A stretch of 21,365 nucleotides of DNA, taken from Betaproteobacteria bacterium. Its GTDB lineage: Bacteria > Pseudomonadota > Gammaproteobacteria > Burkholderiales > SG8-41. Below, in pieces: positions 6,938-13,321 of this stretch. Numbering within the stretch: the stretch's first letter is position 1; the number at the start of each line of letters is the position of its first letter. The position numbers and the translations under genes are program-made. The notes under the pieces are model-generated. The model worked only from the letters and a program-made list of their open reading frames with translations, ran no database searches and was not told the DNA's origin. The stretch is from NCBI GenBank assembly GCA_023266245.1, contig JAHFRO010000019.1, positions 8,107 to 29,471 of the forward strand. The letters are read 5' to 3'.

Positions 6938-7336
6938 GTGAACCGTCTTCGAGATTGGGCGCAACGACTGAAAGGCGAGCTCGTCGCGCTGTGGTTCTGC
7001 GCGCGGCACCCGCGCACGCCGCTCGCGGCGAAGCTCCTCGCATTGGCGGTTGTCGCCTACGCTTTCAGCCCCATAGACCTGATTCCCGACTTTGTGCCGG
7101 TGCTGGGCTATCTCGACGACGTGATCCTGCTGCCGATCGGGATTTTTCTGACGTTAAAGCTCATCCCCGGGGATGTGCTCGAGGAATGCCGAGCGCAGGC
7201 AGCACGCTGGCTGGAAGAAAAGCGGCCACGTCCGAAAAACTATGTCGCGGCCGCGGTAATCGTCGCCCTGTGGTTCGCCGTGCTGTGGCTCATTTGGCTC
7301 TGGCTCGAGCCCTGGCTTGTGCGCTGGCTGAATTGA
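6938..7336 (+). CDS. DUF1232 (YkvA-like) membrane protein
   Basis: The 132-residue product carries the DUF1232 core SPIDLIPDFVPVLGYLDDV (about residues 44-62), a hallmark of small membrane proteins of unknown function. The N-terminus is amphipathic (LRDWAQRLKGELVALWF), a hydrophobic segment follows the core (ILLPIGIFLTLKLIPG), and the C-terminus holds a clear transmembrane helix (about 103-125, AAAVIVALWFAVLWLIWLWL). Translation appears to start at the GTG at 6938, since no in-frame ATG exists upstream and no strong Shine-Dalgarno is visible. Its 3' end overlaps the 3' end of the convergent yoaA-like gene by 47 bases. No function can be assigned. Confidence 0.85.
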   Translation: MNRLRDWAQRLKGELVALWFCARHPRTPLAAKLLALAVVAYAFSPIDLIPDFVPVLGYLDDVILLPIGIFLTLKLIPGDVLEECRAQAARWLEEKRPRPKNYVAAAVIVALWFAVLWLIWLWLEPWLVRWLN

Positions 7337-9251
7337 AGAAACGCACGGCTTCTGCGCCGTCGCGCGTGAGCGTCATCGGCGGCAGACTCTGCAGGATGCG
7401 TTTGCCGTAGCTGCGGGAAATCAGCCGCGGGTCGCAGATCATCAGCACGCCGCGGTCGGTCTCATCACGGATCAACCGCCCCGCCCCCTGCTTGAGCGTG
7501 ATCACCGCCTCCGGCAGCTGGTACTCCATGAAAGCGCTGCGCCCCTCGCGATTGATTTTCTCGATGCGCGCGGCGAGCACCGGGTCGTCCGGCGGGGCAA
7601 ACGGCAGCTTGTCTATCACCACCAGCGACAGCGCCTCACCCCGCACGTCCACCCCTTCCCAGAACGAGTGGCTGCCCACCAGCACCGCGTTGCCGAGGTC
7701 GCGGAAGCGCACCAGCATCTCGGAGCGTGAGCCCTCGCCCTGCACGAGCACCGGGTACTCGAGTCCGCGTAGCTCGAATGCGCGCTGCAGCAGCTCGTGG
7801 CCGTCGCGCATCGCGCGCAGGCTGGTAAAGAGCATGAACGCCCCGCCGTCCGCCGCCTCGATCAGCGGCAGCGCCGCCTCCACCACCGCCGCGGTATGTT
7901 CGGGCGTGTTGGGATCAGGCAGCCGCTCCGGAATGTAGAGCAGCGCCTGGCTGGCGAAATCGAAGGGGCTGTCCCAGCTCGCGCTGCGTGCGTTCGCGAG
8001 CCCAAGCTCGCCGCAATAGTGGCTGAAATCCCGGTTTACCGAGAGCGTCGCCGAAGTGAAGACCCACGCCCGCGCGTGTTCTTCGAGCTGCTTGCGGAAG
8101 ATCTCCGCGATCGAGAGCGGTGTCGAGTTGAGGTGCAGCGAATGGCTGAACAGCTCGACCCACTTCACGCGGCTGCCGTCCTCGCCGCTGCGCCAGCGCT
8201 CGGTCTGTTCGGCGAGGGAGAGCACCCGCTGCCAGCAGCGCGTGAGCCCTTCGCTGCGCTCGGCCTGTCCCTGCAACTGCGCGGCGAGTTCATCGAGCCT
8301 GGCCAGCACCGTGCCGAGAGCGGACTCGAAGGCCTCGTGGCCATCGAGCAATCGCAGCGGCAGGCGGCCGCTGTCCTCCTTGAAAGCGAGCCGCAGGTCG
8401 CGCGCCGCCTTGTCGAGCGCCTGCGCCGCTTCCGGCAGCGGCGCATAGTCCTTCGCCGCGGCCGCCGTTTCGAGCCGCGTGTCACGCGCGAGCTCGATCA
8501 ACTGCGAAGTCGAGACGCTCTCGCCGAAGAACAGACTCGCCGTTTCGGGGAGCTGGTGCGCCTCGTCGAAGATCACGGTATTGCATGCCGGCAGCAGCTC
8601 CGCCACGCCCTCGTCGCGCAGCATCAGATCGGCGAAGAACAGATGGTGATTCACCACCACCACGTCGGCCGCGAGCGCCTGGCGGCGCGCCCCCATCACG
8701 AAGCAGTCGTCGTAGTGCGGACACTTCGAGCCCAGGCAGTTCTCGCGCGTGGAAGTGACATAGGACCAGATGCCGGCGTTTTCCGGCACCGTCGAGCAGT
8801 CGGCTTTGTCGCCGGTCGTGGTGCTCCGGGCGAAGCGTGCGATCTGGCTCAGGTACCGAACGTCATCGCGCGTCGGCAGCCGCCCGTCCTTGAGCGCGCG
8901 CTCGAGGTGGTAGTGGCAGACGTAGTTGGCGCGGCCCTTCAGCAGCGCGACCGTCACCGGCACCTTGAGCACATCGCGCACCGTGGGGATATCGCGATCG
9001 AAGAGCTGGTCCTGCAGCGTCTTCGTGCCGGTGGAGATGATCACCTTGCCGCCCGAGAGCAGCGCCGGAACGAGATAAGCGAATGTTTTGCCGGTCCCCG
9101 TCCCCGCCTCCGCCACCAGCACCGTGTTGCTCTCGATGGCCTCGGCAACTGCGCGGGCCATCTCGAGCTGGAACGGCCGTGCGCGATAGTCCTTGACCGC
9201 CCGCGTGAGCGGACCGTCGGCAGCAAAGGTGCGTTCAAGATTTGCGATCAA
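7290..9251 (-). CDS. yoaA: YoaA/DinG-family ATP-dependent DNA helicase with Fe-S cluster
   Basis: This is an XPD-like superfamily 2 helicase that unwinds DNA 5' to 3' in damage repair; in E. coli, YoaA pairs with the clamp-loader subunit HolC. In the 653-residue product, Walker A is AGTGTGKT (residues 49-56) and the DEAH box is at 229-232 (VIFDEAHQLPE). Four cysteines fit the 4Fe-4S ligands: Cys112, Cys172, Cys177 and Cys183 (YVC...NCLGSKCPHYDDC). Motif VI is QGAGRLIRDETDRG. No exonuclease domain is present, and length and layout fit YoaA (636 in E. coli) better than long DinG. The start is a TTG at 9251: an in-frame stop lies six codons upstream, and no ATG or GTG exists before the conserved GPLTRAV segment. 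The tail is an Ala-Arg run that overlaps the DUF1232 gene. Confidence 0.92.
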   Translation of the reverse strand: MIANLERTFAADGPLTRAVKDYRARPFQLEMARAVAEAIESNTVLVAEAGTGTGKTFAYLVPALLSGGKVIISTGTKTLQDQLFDRDIPTVRDVLKVPVTVALLKGRANYVCHYHLERALKDGRLPTRDDVRYLSQIARFARSTTTGDKADCSTVPENAGIWSYVTSTRENCLGSKCPHYDDCFVMGARRQALAADVVVVNHHLFFADLMLRDEGVAELLPACNTVIFDEAHQLPETASLFFGESVSTSQLIELARDTRLETAAAAKDYAPLPEAAQALDKAARDLRLAFKEDSGRLPLRLLDGHEAFESALGTVLARLDELAAQLQGQAERSEGLTRCWQRVLSLAEQTERWRSGEDGSRVKWVELFSHSLHLNSTPLSIAEIFRKQLEEHARAWVFTSATLSVNRDFSHYCGELGLANARSASWDSPFDFASQALLYIPERLPDPNTPEHTAAVVEAALPLIEAADGGAFMLFTSLRAMRDGHELLQRAFELRGLEYPVLVQGEGSRSEMLVRFRDLGNAVLVGSHSFWEGVDVRGEALSLVVIDKLPFAPPDDPVLAARIEKINREGRSAFMEYQLPEAVITLKQGAGRLIRDETDRGVLMICDPRLISRSYGKRILQSLPPMTLTRDGAEAVRFFNSASAQARARARAK

Positions 9252-9323
9252 ACCCGGGCCACGTGATCAAGCGGACTGGAAACGCCCCGTCCGCCCCTGT
9301 TCAAGGTGTGAGTGTAAAGCAAG

Positions 9324-9471
9324 TTGAAAGATCATACCCCGGGGCGCAAAATGCCAACTTCCAAGACGGCTTTTCGGTCGCTCACTTCAAGTCAGGCGTC
9401 TTCCTCTTCTTCAAAGGCTCACGGCGGCATGCGAGATCAATATTTGGTAAAGTAGCAGGCGGAAAATCCGC
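9324..9471 (+). promoter_or_regulatory. Promoter and long leader of the RRM gene
   Basis: TTGAAA (9324-9329), a 17-base spacer and CAAAAT (9347-9352) form a plausible promoter, with CCCCGGGG (9337-9344) in the spacer. Use of this promoter would give a leader of about 140 bases before the ATG at 9502, containing a small hairpin, GCGGA-AAA-TCCGC (9459-9471). Long structured leaders are common on cold-induced RNA-binding protein genes. The stretch 9252-9501 shows no convincing gene. Confidence 0.35.
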
Positions 9472-9501
9472 ATAACCGTTCCATATCAACAGGAAACCAG
9501 A

Positions 9502-9798
9502 ATGAATATTTTTGTGGGAAATTTGTCACGGGATGTTACCGAGGAGGATTTGCGGAAGGCTTTCGAGGCTTTCGGGCAGGTCGCATCCGCCACCGTTATC
9601 AAGGATAAGTTCAGTGGTGAATCAAGAGGGTTCGGGTTCGTAGAGATGCCCGCTAATGCGGAAGCTCAATCTGCGATCACCGGGCTGAATGGCAAAGAGC
9701 TGAAAGGCCGGGCTCTCAACGTCAACGAGGCCCGTCCTCGCTCTGACGAACGGGGTGGCGGAAGAAAACCCGGTGGTGGCAGGCGGCGTTCCTGGTAG
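9502..9798 (+). CDS. Small RRM-domain RNA-binding protein
   Basis: The 98-residue product is a single RNA recognition motif with a short basic Gly/Arg-rich tail (ERGGGRKPGGGRRRSW). RNP2 is IFVGNL (residues 3-8) and RNP1 is RGFGFVEM (42-49), both with the aromatic residues that stack on RNA. Proteins of this type are found in cyanobacteria and many proteobacteria, and are often cold-induced. AGGAAA at 9491-9496 is a good ribosome-binding site for the ATG at 9502. The gene is visibly less GC-rich at third positions than its neighbours (for example AATATTTTTGTGGGAAATTTG at the start), which may reflect transfer or selection on expression. RNA targets are unknown. Confidence 0.92.
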   Translation: MNIFVGNLSRDVTEEDLRKAFEAFGQVASATVIKDKFSGESRGFGFVEMPANAEAQSAITGLNGKELKGRALNVNEARPRSDERGGGRKPGGGRRRSW

Positions 9799-9834
9799 GC
9801 TGCCTATGCGTCTGAGACTCACAGGAGACAATAC

Positions 9835-10035
9835 ATGAAGGCCTATCTTGGTATCTCCGGAACAATCTTCGGGCTCATCGCTCTTCTGCACGTCCTCAGG
9901 CTTGTGCTCGACTGGCCCGCCCAGATCGGGACCTGGGCTGTGCCCTTCTGGGTCTCATGGCTGGCCATTCTTCTGTCGGGCGGCCTTTGCATCTGGGCGT
10001 TCCGGCTGATCCAGGCCTCGCGGCCGGCATCCTGA
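9835..10035 (+). CDS. Small two-helix membrane protein, unknown function
   Basis: The 66-residue product has two hydrophobic segments, about residues 5-26 (LGISGTIFGLIALLHVLRLVL) and 36-59 (VPFWVSWLAILLSGGLCIWAF). A short loop containing DWPAQIGTW joins them. A strong ribosome-binding site (CAGGAGA, 9823-9829) lies 5-6 bases before the ATG, which supports real translation. It lies 36 bases after the RRM gene on the same strand and could share its transcript. I do not recognise the family. Confidence 0.7.
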   Translation: MKAYLGISGTIFGLIALLHVLRLVLDWPAQIGTWAVPFWVSWLAILLSGGLCIWAFRLIQASRPAS

Positions 10036-10073
10036 GACCGAACGTCTCTCAACTGCTTGTTTAAGGCGGGGAT

Positions 10074-10120
10074 GCGCCGCAAGCGGCGCGCCGGGCACTC
10101 TTACCCGGTGACGGACCGTC
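10074..10120. terminator. Cluster of three hairpins between convergent genes
   Basis: Three consecutive inverted repeats fill the space between the + membrane-peptide gene and the - secretin-like gene. They are GCGCCGC-AA-GCGGCGC (10074-10089), CCGGG-8 nt-CCCGG (10091-10108) and GACGG-A-CCGTC (10110-10120). There is no T tract on either side, so a bidirectional or Rho-assisted terminator is a guess. The first shares its GCCGCAAGCGGC core with the leader hairpin at 2569-2586. Confidence 0.4.
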
Positions 10121-10126
10121 GCGTGT

Positions 10127-11038
10127 TCAGCGCGCTTCTTCGACTTTGATCAACACGCGGCGAGTGTCGCTCGAGCTGGTCGAGCTGCGGCCGATCAGCA
10201 CCGACTGCCGCCCGCCGCTGTCCTGCGCGAGCCCGCCGATTTCCATCCATTCGCCGAGCCGGCCGGAGACGGTCGTGACCAGGCGCTGGACGTTCACGCC
10301 GCCGGGAACCTGGCTCGAGAGCGACTCGCGCTGGGGACTGATGTCGAGAGCGACGAGATCGCCGGACACGCGCGGCAGCACGTAGAAGCCGGTCGTGACA
10401 TCGCGGTATTCGACCGTGTCCACGACCTGCTCCACCACCTGGCCTCCCACCACGCTGCGCACCACGCGCCGCTGCGGGACCGGCACGGACTGTCCCACGC
10501 GCACGAAAGCCTCGCGGCCTTCCATCGCTTGCACGCTCTGGGTGTTGCGGTCGCTTTCCGTCGCGCGCGAATCCAGAACCCGCGCCCGCAGTCGGTCGTC
10601 GCCCTCGCGCAGCACCACGTTGCCGCCGCTCCGGTCGTCGCTATCCGGCACGATCACCCGCGCCCGGTCGTTGCCGATCCTGCCCGAGACCTCCGCGGCA
10701 TGCTCGCTGCGGCTGGCATCGGCATCCTGCCTGACGGTGATGAGCAGACGGCGCGGCGCAGTGTCCACGCTGGCGAGGATGCGCTTGATCTCTTCCAGGT
10801 TGGCGGGCGTGGTGCGCACGACGAGCTGGCCTTGAAAGCCGCTCACGCTCCCCTCGCGCGCAAGCATGGGCTGGATGATGGGGATCACCTGCTCCGCCGT
10901 GCGATAGCGCAGCGGGATCACCTCCAGCACCGTGGTCTGGGCCAGGGCGCCCCCCGCAAAACAGAATAGCAGTCCGGCCGTGCCCAGCATTGCGCGCGTC
11001 CGTATTGCTGAAGCAAACCGTCCGATCAAAGGTGCCAT
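10127..11038 (-). CDS. Exported short secretin-N-domain protein
   Basis: The product has 303 residues from the ATG at 11038. A signal peptide with cleavage after ALA33 is followed by a secretin N1-type domain (about 37-98). This has the typical pattern VLEVIPLRYRTAEQVIPIIQPML and LVVRTTPANLEEIKRILASVD. The middle is low-complexity, charged and SR/D-rich. The C-terminus (about 190-303) has beta-strand motifs resembling the start of a secretin core: VDTVEYRDVTTGFYVLPRV, LVTTVSGRLGEWMEIGGL. No full-length secretin channel domain is present. A GTG at 11062 would add eight residues before the same signal peptide. It lies 62 bases downstream of the patatin gene on the same strand. Its role is unknown; no pilus or type II secretion genes are nearby. 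Confidence 0.75.
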   Translation of the reverse strand: MAPLIGRFASAIRTRAMLGTAGLLFCFAGGALAQTTVLEVIPLRYRTAEQVIPIIQPMLAREGSVSGFQGQLVVRTTPANLEEIKRILASVDTAPRRLLITVRQDADASRSEHAAEVSGRIGNDRARVIVPDSDDRSGGNVVLREGDDRLRARVLDSRATESDRNTQSVQAMEGREAFVRVGQSVPVPQRRVVRSVVGGQVVEQVVDTVEYRDVTTGFYVLPRVSGDLVALDISPQRESLSSQVPGGVNVQRLVTTVSGRLGEWMEIGGLAQDSGGRQSVLIGRSSTSSSDTRRVLIKVEEAR

Positions 11039-11100
11039 GCTCTTATTAACGTCGCTTACCACGGCCAGTTTACGCCAACCAAGGCCGGGCGAGCGTCGTA

Positions 11101-12012
11101 TCAGTTTCTGAGAGCGGCTTTTTTCGCGATTCGTTCGCGGATCAGCGGCAGAGCGGCCAGTGTCGCCCGTTCCCCCTCCTGTATCGCGAGTTGCCGCTGT
11201 TCAAAGCCGACTGCCGTCAGCCGCGAGGTGTCCGGCCGGATCACCACATCCGCTTCTGGCAATTCGTTGGCGGCGATTGCTTGCCCCATGATGGTGAAGG
11301 TCTGGATCAGCACATCAAGGGTGTCTCCTGTCTTGCCATATTTCGGCCGTGCCGAGACATCCACTGCGATCACGACATCGGCACCAAGGCTTCTCGCGAC
11401 GCGCACCGGTACCGGCCCGGTGAGGCCGCCGTCCACATAGTCCTTGCCGTTGATACTCACCGGCTGGAATAGGCCGGGAACGCTGCTCGATGCGCGGACC
11501 GCCATGCCGGTATTGCCGCGGCGGAACACCACCTGCTCGCCGCTTTGGAGCTCGGTGACAACGACTGCCAACACTCGATTGAGCTTTTCAAGCGGCCGGT
11601 GCTGGACCGCGCGGTTCACGAAATTCTCCAGCGCCTCGCCCTTGAAAATCCCCCGATCGGGAAGCGACCAGTCGCCGAGGATTGTCTCGTCCAGCTGCAG
11701 CGCCACTCGCTGCAGGTCGGCCGTGCCGTAACCGCCTGCGTAGAGCGCACCCACGAAGCTGCCGGCGCTCACCCCGACGATGAAGTCGGGCACGATGCCG
11801 TTCGCCTCCAGCATCTTGATGACGCCGACGTGGGCGAAGCCGCGTGCCGCCCCTCCGCCCAGCACCAGAGCGACCCGCGACGGGACGGCTTTGGCTTCGG
11901 GCTTGGGGGACAGTAGTTGCGTTGGCTGTTGCGGGGTTTCGCGCGGCGCCGTTGCGCAGCCAAAGACGGCCAGCAGCAATGGAACGATGAAAAAATTTCG
12001 TACAGCAGACAT
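11101..12012 (-). CDS. Patatin-like phospholipase, predicted lipoprotein (RssA-like)
   Basis: The 303-residue product is a serine lipid acyl hydrolase of the patatin/RssA family. The N-terminus is a lipoprotein signal (hydrophobic 7-17, lipobox AVFGC, Cys19), so it should be membrane-anchored in the cell envelope. A Pro/Gln/Lys linker leads to the oxyanion loop GGGAARG (52-58) and the nucleophile elbow GVSAG (Ser82). The second dyad residue is Asp194 (YVDGG). ASSSVPGLFQPV is also typical. The ATG at 12012 has only a weak AAGAAAG ribosome-binding stretch. It probably forms a two-gene unit with the secretin-N-like gene. Its upstream region is shared with the Fur-box region of the iron gene, but the boxes lie more than 110 bases away, so iron control is unproven. 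Confidence 0.88.
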   Translation of the reverse strand: MSAVRNFFIVPLLLAVFGCATAPRETPQQPTQLLSPKPEAKAVPSRVALVLGGGAARGFAHVGVIKMLEANGIVPDFIVGVSAGSFVGALYAGGYGTADLQRVALQLDETILGDWSLPDRGIFKGEALENFVNRAVQHRPLEKLNRVLAVVVTELQSGEQVVFRRGNTGMAVRASSSVPGLFQPVSINGKDYVDGGLTGPVPVRVARSLGADVVIAVDVSARPKYGKTGDTLDVLIQTFTIMGQAIAANELPEADVVIRPDTSRLTAVGFEQRQLAIQEGERATLAALPLIRERIAKKAALRN

Positions 12013-12123
12013 GCGGCGGCTTTCTTATTGAACGTAAGAAACCGACAACAAGCTCTGCGCGGAGTTCTGCGTCCATCACAATTCCTTATCGGTGGCGCGT
12101 GAGATCGCGATTCAGCCAAGTCA

Positions 12124-12148
12124 ACAAACAAGAATCATTCTTGTTTGT
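12124..12148. promoter_or_regulatory. Fur box 1, 25-base palindrome
   Basis: ACAAACAAGAAT and ATTCTTGTTTGT are exact reverse complements around a central C at 12136. The core AAGAATCATTCTT matches the Fur pattern (AATGATAATCATTATC family; the AGAATCATTCT variant is common in beta- and gammaproteobacteria). It lies upstream of a ferric-iron binding-protein gene, which supports the call. Confidence 0.8.
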
Positions 12149-12149
12149 C

Positions 12150-12178
12150 TTGCTTATGAGAATCATTCTTGTTAAGAT
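12150..12178 (+). promoter_or_regulatory. Promoter of the iron-binding protein gene with Fur box 2 in its spacer
   Basis: TTGCTT (12150-12155), a 17-base spacer and TAAGAT (12173-12178) predict a start near 12185. The spacer contains a second Fur box (12155-12173, TATGAGAATCATTCTTGTT), centred 28 bases from box 1. Holo-Fur bound here would cover the RNA polymerase site. Motif positions are direct; the regulation is inferred from the well-known Fur mechanism. Confidence 0.7.
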
Positions 12179-12228
12179 GTGGCAAAGTGGTTGACTAATC
12201 CGACCGCGTGTTTTAAGGAAACATTATT

Positions 12229-13269
12229 ATGATCAGAGCGTTACGTAAATATATTGGCCTCACGGCGGCGCTACTATTGACCTTGGGGCTCAGCCTGTTA
12301 GTCCACTCCCAGGACAAGATTCTCAACCTCTACACCTCCCGCCACTACCAGACCGATGAAGCGCTTTACTCCAATTTCACCAAGCTCACCGGGATCAAGA
12401 TCAACCGCATCGAGGGTGAAGAGGACGCACTCCTTGAGCGCCTGAAGAACGAGGGCCCCAACAGCCCAGCCGACGTACTGATCACGGTTGATGTCGCCAG
12501 GTTATGGCGGGCGCAACAGATGAATCTATTACAGCCGGTCAAGTCCGCGCTGCTCGAAACTCGCATCCCGTCCAATCTGCGCGAGCCCGGTGGTCACTGG
12601 TACGGCTTTTCCAAGCGCGCGCGAGTGATCGCCTATAACAAGCAGCTCGTCAACCCGGCCGAGGTGCAGAACTACGAGGACCTCGCCCAGCCGAAGATGC
12701 AAGGCAAGGTCTGTACGCGTTCACTCAGCCACGTCTACAACCTCTCCCTGATGTCGGCGCTCATCGACAACCTCGGTGAGGAAAAGGCCCAGCAATGGGC
12801 GCGGGGCATCAAGACCAACCTTGCGCGCGATCCGAAGGGTGGCGACACCGACCAGATCCGGTCAGTTGCCGCAGGCGAATGCCACGTCGCGATCATCAAC
12901 ACCTACTACTATGTGCGGCTGTTGAACTCGAAGAAACCGGATGACCGGGCCGTGGCGCAAAAGGTGGGCGCGATCTTCCCCAATCAGAAGAGCTTCGGAA
13001 CCCACATCAACATTTCCGGCGGCGGCGTGCTGCGCCATGCGCCGAACCGTGAAAACGCGATCAGGTTCCTGGAATACCTCGCGAGTGACGAAGCCCAGTC
13101 CTATTTCGCAAACGGCAACAACGAGTGGCCTGCGGTACCGAGGATCAAGCTCAACAATCCAGCCCTCGCCTCGCTCGGCGCGTTTAGAGAGGATAAACTG
13201 AATGTCGGCATGCTGGGCCACAACCAGCCGCTCGCCCAGAGGGTATTCAACATGGCGGGGCTGAAGTAA
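12229..13269 (+). CDS. Ferric-iron ABC transporter substrate-binding protein (FbpA/FutA-like)
   Basis: This is the periplasmic protein that binds Fe(III) and delivers it to the inner-membrane permease. The 346-residue product has a signal peptide (residues 1-27, basic start then TAALLLTLGLSLLVHS). The FutA-type opening follows (NLYTSRHYQTD, with His39 and Tyr40), then the iron-ligand tyrosine cluster NTYYYVRL (Tyr226-Tyr228). GFSKRARVIAYNK and the ISGGGVLRHAPN region fit the family. AAGGAA at 12215-12220 is a good ribosome-binding site for the ATG at 12229. Two Fur boxes lie upstream. Its permease and ATPase are encoded immediately downstream but on different transcripts, which is not the standard fbpABC operon. 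Confidence 0.92.
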   Translation: MIRALRKYIGLTAALLLTLGLSLLVHSQDKILNLYTSRHYQTDEALYSNFTKLTGIKINRIEGEEDALLERLKNEGPNSPADVLITVDVARLWRAQQMNLLQPVKSALLETRIPSNLREPGGHWYGFSKRARVIAYNKQLVNPAEVQNYEDLAQPKMQGKVCTRSLSHVYNLSLMSALIDNLGEEKAQQWARGIKTNLARDPKGGDTDQIRSVAAGECHVAIINTYYYVRLLNSKKPDDRAVAQKVGAIFPNQKSFGTHINISGGGVLRHAPNRENAIRFLEYLASDEAQSYFANGNNEWPAVPRIKLNNPALASLGAFREDKLNVGMLGHNQPLAQRVFNMAGLK

Positions 13270-13286
13270 CCGTTGCCGAAACCCCG

Positions 13287-13320
13287 GGAAAAACCCATGC
13301 CCTGCCGCAAGGTTTTTTCC
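13287..13320. terminator. Terminator hairpin between convergent iron-transport genes
   Basis: GGAAAAACC (13287-13295) and GGTTTTTTCC (13311-13320) can pair, with one bulged base, around a 15-base loop. The A-rich and T-rich arms give a T run on either strand, which fits a bidirectional terminator. It sits exactly between the stops of the binding-protein gene (+) and the permease gene (-). Confidence 0.6.
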
Positions 13321-13321
13321 G

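Noticed and set aside
7797..9266. 489-residue plus-strand open frame opposite the helicase
   Set aside because: No motifs, Arg-rich, and opposite an Fe-S helicase with all motifs in place.
9242..9475. 77-residue plus-strand open frame before the RRM gene
   Set aside because: No ribosome-binding site, no recognisable domain; more likely the promoter and leader of the RRM gene.
9502..9798. Possible eukaryotic contamination because of the RRM domain
   Set aside because: Single-RRM proteins with a Gly/Arg tail are well known in bacteria, and the gene has a bacterial ribosome-binding site and neighbours.
11588..12079. Minus-strand open frame with an AAGGA stretch before its ATG, upstream of and overlapping the patatin gene
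   Set aside because: The ribosome-binding site is tempting, but most of the frame overlaps the patatin gene out of frame and has shadow-like composition. A short leader peptide cannot be excluded but is unsupported.
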